Assembly (NCBI GenBank): GCA_014382445.1
Contig: JACNJS010000035.1
Location: 158,985-222,984, forward strand
DNA length: 64,000 nucleotides
DNA from: Bacteroidota bacterium
GTDB taxonomy: Bacteria; Bacteroidota; Bacteroidia; Bacteroidales; F082
Reading direction: 5' to 3'
Shown here piece by piece: positions 17,580 through 26,977 of this stretch (its first letter is position 1; every line of letters begins with the position of its first letter). Under the pieces are notes generated by a model. It did no database searches and had not been told where the DNA came from. It saw nothing but the letters and a program-made list of their open reading frames with translations. The position numbers were made by a program, and so were the translations under genes.

Positions 17580-18932
17580 TTAGCCCGGACTAAAAAGCAA
17601 ACGAAGCTCCATCATAAAAATATGTTTTGTTGATTTAGTTACCTTGAATTCGTTCGATGATCTATGTCCAACAAGCCAAATTACTTTTTCCCCTGATAGT
17701 ACAACATATGTATTCTCCTTTTCAAATAAGTCAACCTTACTATCAATAAGTATATCGCTTATAAGCTTACTCCCTGTCATTCCGAAAGGGATTATGCGGT
17801 CGCCAACTTCCCAATGGCGTATAGTTAACGGAAAAATTAATTTGGCGAAGTCGAAATATGCGATGTTATTATTTTTACTGAAAATGAATTCCGGGGCATT
17901 TTTATGATTCTCAAATATAATATTAACAGGTGCTGCTATCTCGTTTTGCTCCTTTGTAATTTTGTATTTATTTGAGGATGACTTTTTACGATGTTTCCTG
18001 ATCAGTAGATAATTCCGGTCGATCAATAACTCGTAATCAGGGGAAGAGAACTTTAGCCCTGTTCTGTTTTCCTCTAATAATGATACGCAAATTGAATCTG
18101 TTATTTGTCGGTTAAACCCAAATTTATTTAGAAGATAATACATCCAGACTTCAAATGGAGACAGTTTTAGAAGTTCTGGTATGGATACATTTATTGTGCC
18201 TGTGGAATTTGCAATAAATAGGTGCTTAATTTTTTCGTTAATAGCAGATTGCAATATTAAATCTGAATCTTTTAAATTATCAATACTTTTCTCAATTGCA
18301 GAAGAAAATCCTGGAGATATTTCTTCAATTTTCGGGATGAGGTGATGACGGATTTTATTACGTAAATAATAGTCGGATTTGTTGGAGCTGTCCTCCCTGA
18401 ATTCAAGATTATGTTTATTGGCGTATTCCTCAATCTGGTTACGGGTAGCAAACATTAATGGTCTGATGATATTTTGTCGTTTAGCTGGAATACTTTTTAA
18501 ACCCTTTAAACCGGCTCCTCTAAATAAATTGATAAAAAAAGTTTCAATTGTATCATCATGATTATGTGCTACCGCAACCAATGAATAATTATTATGCAAA
18601 CACACCTTGTTAAACCATGCATATCGAAGTTCACGAGCAGCTTCCTGCATTGATAAATTTTTCTTTTTTGAATAATCAGTTGCATTACACAAACCCGAAA
18701 ATACTTCAACATTATAATTATGAGCGAGTAGCCTGACAAACTTTTCATCTACATCCGATTCAGCACCCCGCAATTTGAAATTACAATGTGCAATTGCATA
18801 TTTAATTCCGGTTTTGTGGAATAAATTGAGCATGACCACTGAGTCGACACCACCACTTACAGCTAAAAGTACTCTGTCGCCGGGCTTAATCAAATTATTT
18901 TGACCGATGTATTTTTCAAATCGATTAATCAC
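17580..18932 (-). CDS. tilS: tRNA(Ile)-lysidine synthase
   Basis: TilS converts the wobble cytidine of the tRNA-Ile CAU anticodon to lysidine, switching its identity from Met to Ile. It is essential in most bacteria. The 450-residue protein has the PP-loop ATP site LLAVSGGVDSVVMLNLF near residue 25, the downstream VAVAHNHDDTIETFFINLFRGAGLKGL motif, and an extended C-terminal domain with RHWEVGDRIIPFGMTGSKLISD, typical of the long TilS form. It overlaps the following delta-prime gene by 4 bp (shared ATGA), so the two are translationally coupled. Confidence 0.96.
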   Translation of the reverse strand: MINRFEKYIGQNNLIKPGDRVLLAVSGGVDSVVMLNLFHKTGIKYAIAHCNFKLRGAESDVDEKFVRLLAHNYNVEVFSGLCNATDYSKKKNLSMQEAARELRYAWFNKVCLHNNYSLVAVAHNHDDTIETFFINLFRGAGLKGLKSIPAKRQNIIRPLMFATRNQIEEYANKHNLEFREDSSNKSDYYLRNKIRHHLIPKIEEISPGFSSAIEKSIDNLKDSDLILQSAINEKIKHLFIANSTGTINVSIPELLKLSPFEVWMYYLLNKFGFNRQITDSICVSLLEENRTGLKFSSPDYELLIDRNYLLIRKHRKKSSSNKYKITKEQNEIAAPVNIIFENHKNAPEFIFSKNNNIAYFDFAKLIFPLTIRHWEVGDRIIPFGMTGSKLISDILIDSKVDLFEKENTYVVLSGEKVIWLVGHRSSNEFKVTKSTKHIFMMELRLLFSPG

Positions 18933-20077
18933 TTTGCAAATTTACTGCCTTTGGCTATTAAGTCGACCATTGTAAAGCTCAGGTCGGAGAATAATATTCC
19001 TGCGTGGGCATTTCGTTCAACATGGTAGTTGGCCTGGTTTAAAGCCGAATACATATCTGTTTGGTTAGCTTCATTGATAAACTGAGAAAGCTTTTTCGAG
19101 AAATCAAGTTCTTCTCCTGCTTTTTTTACTTTGCTTCCGTTGTTATGATTATGCAGTATTGAGTTATGTATAACTTCTAATCCATAATTTAAAAAACTCT
19201 TTTGCTTTTCACGACCAATTTTTGAAATTTCCTGATTAAACTTTATTAATTCAGAATAATCCTTGGGCTGAAAACATAATCTTAACCATTTTCGAAAATT
19301 GATAAAATTTGATTGAGTTTCCTCAGCGTTATTTAATATTTCTTTGGCAAGATTCCAGTTGCCATTTGAAAGTAATGCGATATCTCTGGCAACCAAAGCT
19401 TCAGTTCCTTCTTTAATAAGTTGACTCGCAATATCATTATCAGTAAGCTTGGCAACTTTAAAAAGCTGTGCCCTCGACCTTACAGTTGGAAGTAACTGTT
19501 CATACTTTTCACCAATTAGAATTATGACTGTATTATCGGGTGGTTCTTCAAGAGTTTTTAACAGCTTATTGGAAGCAGACTCATTCATTCTGTCAACCAT
19601 CCAAAAAATAACAGTTTTAAACTTTGATTCGTAAGCTTTTAACGAAATTCTGCCAATTAATTCGTTAGCATCATCTTTACGGATGTAACCCTGTTTATTT
19701 CCTATTCCAAGGTGTTCATACCAACCGTTTTGGGAGATATAGGCATTGTTATCAGACAAATATTCGCGCCACTCGTTTAAAAACAAGCTTGATTTGGGGT
19801 CCTTTTTTATTGATTGGTTGGTGGCTGTGGGGAAATAAAAGTGTAAGTCGGGGTGAGCAAACTTTTCATACTTAATACATGATGGACACTCACCACAGCT
19901 ATCATTATTTATTTTGTGAGCACAATTTAAAAACTGAGCAAATGCAATACCCACGGCTAAAGCTCCCGATCCCTCATTACCTAATAACAGCAGTGTATGA
20001 GCCACACGATTCTCGTTGTAACCTGTTACCAGTTTATCGATTAAAGTTTGTTGTCCGATTATTGACTTGAATTGCAT
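18929..20077 (-). CDS. holB: DNA polymerase III delta-prime subunit
   Basis: This is the delta-prime subunit of the clamp loader, which with DnaX and HolA opens the sliding clamp at primer ends. The 382-residue product has an AAA+ fold: HTLLLLGNEGSGALAVGIAFAQFLNC replaces a canonical P-loop (GxxGxGK is absent, as is usual for delta-prime). A zinc-binding cluster CGECPSCIKYEKFAHPD follows, and then the SRC-like region TVIILIGEKYEQLLPTVRSRAQLFKV. The clamp-loader C-terminal helices follow. It is the upstream partner of tilS in a two-gene unit. The first part was recognised by HxDLHxxxP (HPDLHFYFP). Confidence 0.92.
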   Translation of the reverse strand: MQFKSIIGQQTLIDKLVTGYNENRVAHTLLLLGNEGSGALAVGIAFAQFLNCAHKINNDSCGECPSCIKYEKFAHPDLHFYFPTATNQSIKKDPKSSLFLNEWREYLSDNNAYISQNGWYEHLGIGNKQGYIRKDDANELIGRISLKAYESKFKTVIFWMVDRMNESASNKLLKTLEEPPDNTVIILIGEKYEQLLPTVRSRAQLFKVAKLTDNDIASQLIKEGTEALVARDIALLSNGNWNLAKEILNNAEETQSNFINFRKWLRLCFQPKDYSELIKFNQEISKIGREKQKSFLNYGLEVIHNSILHNHNNGSKVKKAGEELDFSKKLSQFINEANQTDMYSALNQANYHVERNAHAGILFSDLSFTMVDLIAKGSKFAK

Positions 20078-20149
20078 TAAGATTAATTATTAGGGTTCAA
20101 AAGTAATGAATTTTAAAAAGGGCTTTTCTGCTCATTCATAAATGTAAAT

Positions 20150-20184
20150 AAAAAAAGAAGACGGCAGCTGATAGAGCCACCGTC
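20150..20184 (-). terminator. Intrinsic terminator after sdhCAB
   Basis: On the minus strand GACGGTGGC and GCTGCCGTC form a 9-bp stem (with G-T wobble) and a 7-base loop, followed by TTCTTTTTTT. It is about 50 bp after the sdhB stop and ends the sdhCAB transcript. It also separates it from holB on the same strand. Confidence 0.8.
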
Positions 20185-20233
20185 AATATTTCGTTTATAC
20201 CGAAATGGAGGTAAACTATTAAATTTAGTAATG

Positions 20234-20974
20234 TTATGAAACCTTAGCTGCTAAAAATTCCCTGTTCATCCTTGCAATATTGGCAACGCTAATATCCTTT
20301 GGGCATTCAGCTTCACAGGCGTAGGTGTTGGTGCAATTGCCAAAACCAAGATCATCCATTTTAGCAACCATATTTTCAACCCGTTGCTTTGCTTCAATTT
20401 TACCCTGCGGAAGGAGTGCAAACTGACTTACCTTAGCAGAAACAAACAACATGGCTGATGCATTTTTACAAGCTGCAACACATGCACCACAGCCTATACA
20501 GGCAGCGGCATCCATCGCCAGGTCGGCATTTTCTTTCTTTATTGGGATGGCATTTGCATCGGGTACCCCTCCTGTGTTTATTGACACATAACCACCTGCC
20601 TGAATAATTAGATCGAAGGCCGAACGGTCAACCATAAGGTCTTTTATAATCGGGAAAGGTCGTGCACGCCATGGTTCGATAACTATTGTTTCGCCATCTT
20701 TAAATTTGCGCATATGAAGCTGGCATGTAGTTATTGAATCGTCGGGGCCATGAGCATGACCATTAATAAACAGGCTACACATGCCACAAATACCTTCGCG
20801 GCAATCGTGGTCGAATGCTACGGGCTCCTCGCCGTTAGCAACAAGCTCTTCGTTGAGGATGTCCATCATTTCAAGGAATGAAGCATCTTTGGATATATTA
20901 TGAACGGGGTAATGTACAAATTTACCTTCGACATCCGGTCCGGTCTGCCTCCATATTTTAAGTTTTAAATCCAT
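20234..20974 (-). CDS. sdhB: Succinate dehydrogenase / fumarate reductase iron-sulfur subunit
   Basis: This is the electron-transfer subunit of complex II, which links the flavin of SdhA to the quinone. The 246-residue protein has all three clusters: a [2Fe-2S] ferredoxin-like domain ([16 protein letters not shown] with the fourth Cys in TTCQLHM), a [4Fe-4S] motif [15 protein letters not shown], and the C-terminal set [15 protein letters not shown]. It is the last gene of sdhCAB, 27 bp after sdhA, with a strong terminator downstream. The enzyme may run as succinate dehydrogenase or as fumarate reductase. Sequence alone does not decide, but the presence of a single large SdhC favours the di-haem type B class. 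Confidence 0.97.
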   Translation of the reverse strand: MDLKLKIWRQTGPDVEGKFVHYPVHNISKDASFLEMMDILNEELVANGEEPVAFDHDCREGICGMCSLFINGHAHGPDDSITTCQLHMRKFKDGETIVIEPWRARPFPIIKDLMVDRSAFDLIIQAGGYVSINTGGVPDANAIPIKKENADLAMDAAACIGCGACVAACKNASAMLFVSAKVSQFALLPQGKIEAKQRVENMVAKMDDLGFGNCTNTYACEAECPKDISVANIARMNREFLAAKVS

Positions 20975-21001
20975 TGTTCCGTTTTTTAACTTTTTGTTAG
21001 T

Positions 21002-22948
21002 TTATGCTGTTTTGTAATTACGTTGTTTAACCTCAATGTTTTCGTAAACAAGTGGTTCTTTATGTAGCACAGGTTCCTGATCGTCACCCTTGTATTCCCA
21101 TGCTGAAACGTACATATAATTTTCATCATCGCGCATGGCTTCGCCTTCTTCGGTTTTATATTCTTCACGGAAGTGCCCACCGCACGATTCATTCCTATCC
21201 AAAGCATCCCGCGCCATTAGTTCTCCCAGTTCAAGGAAATCAACCAGGCGTAATGCTTTTTCAAGCTCTACATTCATGCCTGTTTTTTCACCCGGAACAT
21301 TAACATTTCCCCAAAACTCTTTTCGCAATTCTTTAATTTCAACAATTGCCTTTTCGAGCCCTTCTTTGTTACGTGCCATACCAACATAATCCCACATAAT
21401 TAACCCCAATCTTTTGTGGAACGAATCAACAGTTTTATTTCCTTTAACAACGAATAATCTGTCGATAATATCCTGAACATCCTTTTCAGTTTGCTCAAAC
21501 TCGGCACTATCGGTTGCCAAATGAGGAACATTTATTTGATCGGCAAGATAATTTTGCATCGTATATGGAAGAACGAAATATCCGTCGGAAAGTCCCTGCA
21601 TTAATGCAGATGCACCCAATCGGTTTGCACCGTGGTCGGAGAAATTAGCTTCACCACCTACAAATAATCCAGGAATAGTACTCTGCAGCTCATAATCAAC
21701 CCAGGTTCCACCCATAGTGTAATGGATTGCGGGATATATCATCATTGGTGTTTCATATGGATTTTCATCAACAATTTTTTCATACATCTGAAAAAGATTA
21801 CCATACCTTGCTTCAATAACATTTTTACCCAACCGGTTGATGGCATCTTTAAAGTCGAGATAAACAGCAAGTCCAGTATTTCCAACACCATATCCTTCAT
21901 CACAACGCTCTTTAGCTGCGCGTGACGCAACATCCCGTGGTACAAGGTTCCCAAAAGCAGGGTATCTTCTTTCAAGATAATAATCTCTGTCTTCTTCAGG
22001 GATTTTTACCGGCGACAATTCTCCTTTTTGTATTTTTTGGGCATCTACTTTCTTTTTAGGCACCCAAATTCTACCATCATTTCGTAAACTTTCACTCATT
22101 AATGTTAGTTTACTTTGGTAGTCGCCGTGAACCGGAATACATGTAGGGTGAATTTGAACAAAGCTTGGGTCAGCAAAGTAAGCACCTCTTTTGTATGCTT
22201 TCCACGCGGCACTGCCATTTGACGTCATTGCATTTGTTGAAAGGAAAAATACATTTCCGTATCCACCTGTTGCAAGCAGAACAGCATGTGCTCCATGTCG
22301 TTCAAGCTTTCCTGTTACAAGGTCTCTTACAATAATACCCCTTGCTTTGCCATCAATTTTAACAATATCCATCATCTCACGACGAGTATACATTTTCACA
22401 GCACCCTTGTTAATTTCTTTGCTTAAGGCGCTATATGCACCAAGTAAAAGCTGCTGACCGGTTTGTCCACGGGCATAAAAAGTCCGCGAAACAAGTGCGC
22501 CACCAAACGATCGGTTATCTAGCAGCCCCCCGTATTCGCGGGCAAAGGGAACTCCCTGTGCAACGCACTGATCGATTATGTTGTTGCTTACTTCAGCAAG
22601 TCGATATACGTTTGCTTCGCGAGCGCGGTAATCGCCACCTTTCACAGTATCATAAAATAATCGGTAAATACTATCGCCATCGTTGGGATAGTTTTTAGCT
22701 GCATTAATTCCGCCCTGAGCGGCAATACTATGGGCACGACGTGGGCTATCCTGAATGCAGAATACTTTTACGTTAAATCCAAGCTCACTTAAACTGGCTG
22801 CTGCTGCTCCACCGGCAAGTCCCGTTCCTACTATTATTACATCAATCTTACGTTTGTTGGCAGGGTTAACGAGATTTTGGTGTGCTTTATAATTTGTCCA
22901 TTTCTCGGCTATTGGACCGGATGGAACTTTAGAGTCTAGCTTTGTCAT
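21002..22948 (-). CDS. sdhA: Succinate dehydrogenase / fumarate reductase flavoprotein subunit
   Basis: This is the catalytic subunit of complex II, carrying covalent FAD and interconverting succinate and fumarate at the cytoplasmic face. The track's ORF runs to 23041, overlapping sdhC, but the Met at residue 32 (22948) starts the conserved protein and lies 5 bp after the sdhC stop, giving 648 residues. Motifs include the dinucleotide fold [20 protein letters not shown], the FAD-linking His in [15 protein letters not shown], the substrate region [10 protein letters not shown], and [20 protein letters not shown]. The 650-residue length is typical of the Bacteroidota SdhA type. Confidence 0.97.
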   Translation of the reverse strand: MTKLDSKVPSGPIAEKWTNYKAHQNLVNPANKRKIDVIIVGTGLAGGAAAASLSELGFNVKVFCIQDSPRRAHSIAAQGGINAAKNYPNDGDSIYRLFYDTVKGGDYRAREANVYRLAEVSNNIIDQCVAQGVPFAREYGGLLDNRSFGGALVSRTFYARGQTGQQLLLGAYSALSKEINKGAVKMYTRREMMDIVKIDGKARGIIVRDLVTGKLERHGAHAVLLATGGYGNVFFLSTNAMTSNGSAAWKAYKRGAYFADPSFVQIHPTCIPVHGDYQSKLTLMSESLRNDGRIWVPKKKVDAQKIQKGELSPVKIPEEDRDYYLERRYPAFGNLVPRDVASRAAKERCDEGYGVGNTGLAVYLDFKDAINRLGKNVIEARYGNLFQMYEKIVDENPYETPMMIYPAIHYTMGGTWVDYELQSTIPGLFVGGEANFSDHGANRLGASALMQGLSDGYFVLPYTMQNYLADQINVPHLATDSAEFEQTEKDVQDIIDRLFVVKGNKTVDSFHKRLGLIMWDYVGMARNKEGLEKAIVEIKELRKEFWGNVNVPGEKTGMNVELEKALRLVDFLELGELMARDALDRNESCGGHFREEYKTEEGEAMRDDENYMYVSAWEYKGDDQEPVLHKEPLVYENIEVKQRNYKTA

Positions 22949-22953
22949 ATCTT

Positions 22954-23628
22954 CTATTTTGTAAAGTAAATAACCAGAGGAATTAGTATATAGCCAAGCG
23001 AAATTACAATCGCATATACATGACCAAACCCTTTTATACATGGGGTATATTTAGGGTGATTTAAACCAAGCGACTGAAATGCCGATTGAAAAGCATGATC
23101 GAGATGAAAGCCAAGTAATAGTAATACAATTATATAACCAATTACATATTCAGGTAATTCAAATAATTTTACCACCAGTAAACCCATGTCTTCCATTCCG
23201 GTATTAACACCAGCTAAAATGAAATCGTCTACTCCATGAAATACTTTTACTTTGATAAAGAAATTAGCAAAATGGATAACCAGAAAAATCAGGATTATAA
23301 TCCCGGTGTGGATCATAAATTTTGAGAAGAAAGAATCTTCGGAAATAGCCTTTACTTTATACCTTTTCGGGCGTGCTATCCAGTTCTGGATTTGTAGTAT
23401 AACCCCAAGAGCAATGTGGATGGCAAAGCCGGCAAAAAGCACCCATTGAAAAATCTGGATGATTGGGTTTGTCCCCATGAAATGGGCAACTTCATTGAAC
23501 AGTTCCCGCGTGGGATCGAACAGGAGCAATAAATTTATGCCCAAATGAACCACCAAAAATATCATCAGGAATAAGCCCATCAACGACATCCATATTTTTT
23601 TGGTGATTGAGGAATACGAAAGATTCAT
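22954..23628 (-). CDS. sdhC: Succinate dehydrogenase / fumarate reductase cytochrome b subunit
   Basis: This is the membrane anchor of complex II. The 224-residue protein has five predicted membrane helices (starting [28 protein letters not shown]) with several conserved His residues in helices ([41 protein letters not shown]) for two haem b groups. One large subunit instead of separate SdhC and SdhD makes this a type B complex II, as in Wolinella and Bacteroides. It is the first gene of sdhCAB. A -7-like element (TATATTTG) is located about 60 bp upstream. Confidence 0.95.
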   Translation of the reverse strand: MNLSYSSITKKIWMSLMGLFLMIFLVVHLGINLLLLFDPTRELFNEVAHFMGTNPIIQIFQWVLFAGFAIHIALGVILQIQNWIARPKRYKVKAISEDSFFSKFMIHTGIIILIFLVIHFANFFIKVKVFHGVDDFILAGVNTGMEDMGLLVVKLFELPEYVIGYIIVLLLLGFHLDHAFQSAFQSLGLNHPKYTPCIKGFGHVYAIVISLGYILIPLVIYFTK

Positions 23629-23686
23629 AATATTAGCAGTTTACACGTTTTTAATTCAGAAAATATTCTTGATAAAGAAGAACTGA

Positions 23687-23694
23687 CAAATATA
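23687..23694 (-). promoter_or_regulatory. Candidate -7 promoter element for sdhCAB
   Basis: On the minus strand this reads TATATTTG, matching TAnnTTTG, 58 bp upstream of sdhC. No -33 box was found at the usual spacing. Confidence 0.4.
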
Positions 23695-23796
23695 TAAAAG
23701 TATTCTATGTGTTTTTTTGCCCGAAGGCAATTTAGAATAAGACTAAGTTATGGGGAGTGATGAAAGGAATGTTGTCGGGTTATCAGCTTTCTTAAT

Positions 23797-23843
23797 CCGC
23801 TAAGTGTTTTCTTTTCGTGCCTTAAAGAAAATCCACTTAACGG
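23797..23843 (+). terminator. Long hairpin in the sdhC upstream gap
   Basis: CCGCTAAGTG pairs with CACTTAACGG (one mismatch), and directly inside TTTTCTTT pairs with AAAGAAAA, giving an 18-bp two-part stem with a loop of about 9. The plus strand continues GTTTTTAG, so it resembles a terminator, yet no plus-strand gene lies upstream of it. It may be the relic of a lost gene or a regulatory structure. Of the 379-bp gap 23629-24007, the other contents are the tandem repeat at 23886 and two promoter-like elements. Confidence 0.45.
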
Positions 23844-23885
23844 GTTTTTAGTTTTGTCTGCAGCTCTCAATGGACAGCCTCAACA

Positions 23886-23906
23886 ACGACAACCACGACA
23901 ACCACG
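23886..23906. repeat. Short tandem repeat ACGACAACC
   Basis: Two and one-third copies of ACGACAACC are followed by a C7-TT-C5 run, a G+C-rich island very unlike the surrounding AT-rich gap. No coding sense was found. Confidence 0.5.
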
Positions 23907-23972
23907 CCCCCCCTTCCCCCAAGCCCGTAATTAAACTTTTAGCTTAATAAACCATACTCAAACATTTTCCAT

Positions 23973-23980
23973 TAACTTTG
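23973..23980 (+). promoter_or_regulatory. Candidate -7 promoter element for the DUF4468 / mevalonate genes
   Basis: TAACTTTG matches TAnnTTTG, 27 bp upstream of the ATG at 24008. The -33 box is not evident. Confidence 0.4.
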
Positions 23981-24007
23981 CTTCATCTTAACTGAAAATT
24001 ATAGATC

Positions 24008-24550
24008 ATGAAGAACTTCATTATAATATTACTCGTTTTTTCAGGCATACATCTTTCGGCTCAGGTAAAAGAAGATTTATTTATACCTATTGATACCGAG
24101 ACAAATAAAATAAAATTTCAGGGAGTTATTGATGAGAAGGGTGATCAATATGATTTGTTTAAAAGGAGTATTTATTGGCTGAACAGTACTTATAAGGATC
24201 CTGTGCGCGTTACGTCAGTAAGAGATAAAGAAACTGGCAAAATAGTTGGGAGGCACAGGTTTCGAATTTATTATTGGGATAAGGACAGTTCAAAACATGT
24301 GGGCGGAATGATAAATTATTCGTTTACCATTGAGATGAAAGAGAATCGGTATAGATATACTATAGATGAAATAGTGCTTAAATCAGCTACGGATATTCCG
24401 GTTGAAAAATGGCTTGATAAAAATGATCCGGCATATGATCCGAGGTGGGATGAATATTTAAGACAAATTGCCGATTTTGTTAACAATTGGAGTAGTACAC
24501 TCGAAGAAAAAATGAAACCTGAACCTGAAAAGGTTGAGGACGTTTGGTAA
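24008..24550 (+). CDS. DUF4468 domain-containing secreted protein
   Basis: This 180-residue exported protein has a signal peptide (ends SGIHLSAQ) and a body resembling the DUF4468 family with TBP-like fold, common in Bacteroidota and of unknown role. Family-like features are the start PIDTETNKIKFQGVIDEKG, the KRSIYWLN pattern typical of this group, then RHRFRIYYW and SFTIEMKENRYRYTIDEIVL. It ends in an acidic, proline-containing tail (EEKMKPEPEKVEDVW). It stands 16 bp ahead of the HMG-CoA reductase gene and is probably cotranscribed with it, although I see no functional link. Confidence 0.7.
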   Translation: MKNFIIILLVFSGIHLSAQVKEDLFIPIDTETNKIKFQGVIDEKGDQYDLFKRSIYWLNSTYKDPVRVTSVRDKETGKIVGRHRFRIYYWDKDSSKHVGGMINYSFTIEMKENRYRYTIDEIVLKSATDIPVEKWLDKNDPAYDPRWDEYLRQIADFVNNWSSTLEEKMKPEPEKVEDVW

Positions 24551-24566
24551 ATGAATTATTAATCAA

Positions 24567-25904
24567 ATGCCTAGAAGAAGAAAACGTGATTTTTTAATCA
24601 GAGGTTTTTCAAAACTTCTGAAAGAGGACAAGCTAAAGATTGTTTCTGAGTTGATGGACAACCAGGTTGAAGCCATGGAGTTGATGAAAAGCTTTTGGCT
24701 ATCTGATAAATCGAAGCAAAAAGTATTTGATGAGTTCAGTGAGAATACCCTTTCAAACTTTTATATACCGTATGGTGTAGCTCCCAATGTTGTTGTAAAC
24801 GGTCGCACTTATCACGTTCCGGTGGTTATTGAAGAAAGCTCAGTTGTAGCTGCAGCTTCATCCAGCTCCAGATTTTGGTCGGAACGGGGAGGGTTTAAGG
24901 CCAGAGTGATTGGTGTGGAGAAAATAGGGCAAGTTCATTTTTTATGGAATGGCAAAAAGAGTAAACTTGTAAAAGTACTTGACAGTCTAAAGTTATATTT
25001 AAGAGAGGCTGCCATGGATATCAGTAAAAACATGGAGGAAAGAGGTGGTGGAATTACCGACTTTGAGTTGCTTGACTTTACAAAGAAAATGGATAATTAT
25101 TATCAGCTCAAAGTATCTTTCAATACTGTCGACTCGATGGGTGCCAACTTTATTAATTCATGTCTTGAAGAATTTGCATCGGCCCTGAAAGAGTTTTTCA
25201 AAACCCATGAAATTTTTAGTGATAACGAAAGAGAGTGCGAGATAATAATGTCAATTTTATCTAATTATACACCAAACAATATTGTTAAAGCATGGGTGGA
25301 GTGTGATTATAATGACCTTAATGGTATTTTCAACGAAATGACCGGTGAGCAATTTGCTCGTAAATTTCAGATGGCTGTAAAAATTGCTGAAACTGATATT
25401 TATCGGGCAACAACTCATAACAAAGGAGTTTTTAATGGAGTTGATGCTGTTGCAATAGCAACCGGAAACGACTTTAGGGCAATTGAAGCAGCCGGACATG
25501 CTTATGCCACAAAAGATGGCAGCTATAAAAGTTTAACCAAAGTATTTTTAACCGAAAATAAGTTCAGGTATGAGCTAACAATGCCAATGTCACTTGGAAC
25601 GGTTGGTGGACTAACGTCGTTGCATCCACTTGCCAAACACTCTTTGGAAATGCTTGGCAACCCTAAAGCCAAAGAGCTTATGATGATAGTGGCTTCAGTA
25701 GGCCTGGCAAGCAATTTTGCTGCAATCCGATCGCTGGTAACTAAAGGAATACAGATTGGTCATATGAAAATGCACCTTTTTAATATCCTGAATCATGTTG
25801 AAGCTACAAAAGACGAGAAAGAAAAGGCAATTGAGCATTTTGTTACCCATAGAGTTTCGCATGGTGCCGTTAAGAAGTTTATACAAACCCTACGTGAAAA
25901 TTGA
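24567..25904 (+). CDS. Hydroxymethylglutaryl-CoA reductase (class II)
   Basis: HMG-CoA reductase makes (or in catabolic enzymes consumes) mevalonate using NAD(P)H and CoA. The 445-residue length and lack of membrane segments fit the bacterial class II enzyme. Motifs: ENTLSNFYIPYGVAPN and VPVVIEESSVVAAASSSSRF for the HMG-CoA loop with catalytic Glu, DAVAIATGNDFRAIEAAGHAYA with the catalytic Asp and substrate contacts, GTVGGLTSLHPLAK for the cofactor Gly-rich turn, and a C-terminal HRVSHG for the mobile catalytic His. It overlaps the next gene, a GHMP kinase, by 4 bp. That pairing suggests biosynthetic mevalonate use for isoprenoids, such as the precursors for uppS and menaquinone. Confidence 0.93.
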   Translation: MPRRRKRDFLIRGFSKLLKEDKLKIVSELMDNQVEAMELMKSFWLSDKSKQKVFDEFSENTLSNFYIPYGVAPNVVVNGRTYHVPVVIEESSVVAAASSSSRFWSERGGFKARVIGVEKIGQVHFLWNGKKSKLVKVLDSLKLYLREAAMDISKNMEERGGGITDFELLDFTKKMDNYYQLKVSFNTVDSMGANFINSCLEEFASALKEFFKTHEIFSDNERECEIIMSILSNYTPNNIVKAWVECDYNDLNGIFNEMTGEQFARKFQMAVKIAETDIYRATTHNKGVFNGVDAVAIATGNDFRAIEAAGHAYATKDGSYKSLTKVFLTENKFRYELTMPMSLGTVGGLTSLHPLAKHSLEMLGNPKAKELMMIVASVGLASNFAAIRSLVTKGIQIGHMKMHLFNILNHVEATKDEKEKAIEHFVTHRVSHGAVKKFIQTLREN

Positions 25905-26824
25905 GTTCTGAAAAACAAACATGGTCGTCAAAAGGGAAGCTCCTGATTACAGGCGAATATCTTGTAATGGAAGGTGCATTATCCCTGGCACTACCCCTTC
26001 GCGTCGGACAATCACTCAGTTTAAAAAAAAACAATTCCAAAATTTTGCATTGGCAGGCAAACAAAACTGATGGCAGCTGGTTTACTGCTGAATATGAATT
26101 GCCTTCACTTAATATTAAGAGTGCAGATGATGCGGCCCTTTCCCAAAAATTAAAAAAGATTTTGACTGTTGCAAAGGAAATGTCGGGTGATTTTCTTGCT
26201 GATAATTTCGGATTTGATGTAACCACTTTGTTAGAATTTAATCCTGAGTTTGGCCTCGGATCCAGTTCTACGTTAATTAATAATATTGCAAGATGGGCAA
26301 ACATAAATCCGTATCATCTGCTTCAGAACACATTTGGAGGATCGGGATTTGATATTGCTTGTGCGCGAAGTAATAATCCAATTCTTTTTCAGGTGGTTCA
26401 TGGAGATAACCATGTGACTAATGTAAATTTTAACCCCCCCGAAAAAGACAGGTTGTATTTTATTTATCTCGGCAAAAAGCAGAGCTCATCAGATAGCATT
26501 TCTGCATTTAAAAAACACGGTAAATTTACTTCCAAAGATATTGATAGTATTTCTGATATTACAGAAGATTTAATACTAACCAATAATTTGACGGAATTTG
26601 AAAAACTACTGACTGAACATGAACGAATTATGGCAATCGTGTTAAAGTTACCTACTGCCAAATCTTTGTATTTTAATGATTATCCGGGTGTAGTAAAATC
26701 ACTCGGGGCCTGGGGAGGTGACTTTGTTTTGGTAACAAACCATGATTTCGAGATCAACCTAAGAAGTTATATGAAAAGCAAAGGATTTGATACGATTTTC
26801 AGGTATGATGGGTTGGTTCTATGA
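25901..26824 (+). CDS. GHMP kinase of the mevalonate pathway (GYDIA-like)
   Basis: This is a small-molecule kinase of the GHMP family, probably phosphorylating mevalonate or phosphomevalonate. The 307-residue protein starts with a TTG codon that overlaps the HMG-CoA reductase stop (TTGA), so translation is coupled. It shows the family entry KGKLLITGEYLVMEGALSLALPL, the ATP-binding loop EFGLGSSSTLINNI (G-L-G-S-S-S), and FGGSGFDIACARSN, which corresponds to the GYDIA signature of a Bacteroidota subfamily. The usual third motif near the C-terminus is seen as SLGAWGGDFVLVTN. Substrate identity is inferred from the neighbouring reductase. Confidence 0.85.
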   Translation: MSSEKQTWSSKGKLLITGEYLVMEGALSLALPLRVGQSLSLKKNNSKILHWQANKTDGSWFTAEYELPSLNIKSADDAALSQKLKKILTVAKEMSGDFLADNFGFDVTTLLEFNPEFGLGSSSTLINNIARWANINPYHLLQNTFGGSGFDIACARSNNPILFQVVHGDNHVTNVNFNPPEKDRLYFIYLGKKQSSSDSISAFKKHGKFTSKDIDSISDITEDLILTNNLTEFEKLLTEHERIMAIVLKLPTAKSLYFNDYPGVVKSLGAWGGDFVLVTNHDFEINLRSYMKSKGFDTIFRYDGLVL

Positions 26825-26943
26825 TAAGGATTTTGGTGTGGCCTGGTCTCATTATAACCCAGTTGAATTTTATGTTTTTCTAACCAAAAACAGTTAAGTC
26901 AGAAACTTAAGATTGTTGGGCTGTTAAGCTATCAGAAATTACC

Positions 26944-26951
26944 TAAATTTG
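26944..26951 (+). promoter_or_regulatory. Candidate -7 promoter element for adenine deaminase
   Basis: TAAATTTG matches TAnnTTTG, 26 bp upstream of the ATG. The identical octamer occurs in the ArsR-gene promoter. Confidence 0.45.
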
Positions 26952-26977
26952 TATAATTATTCATAACCTGAAAAATC

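Noticed and set aside
21002-23041. The long start of sdhA at 23041
   Set aside because: The extra 31 residues overlap sdhC and have no homology-like content. The Met at 22948 lies just after the sdhC stop and begins the conserved protein.
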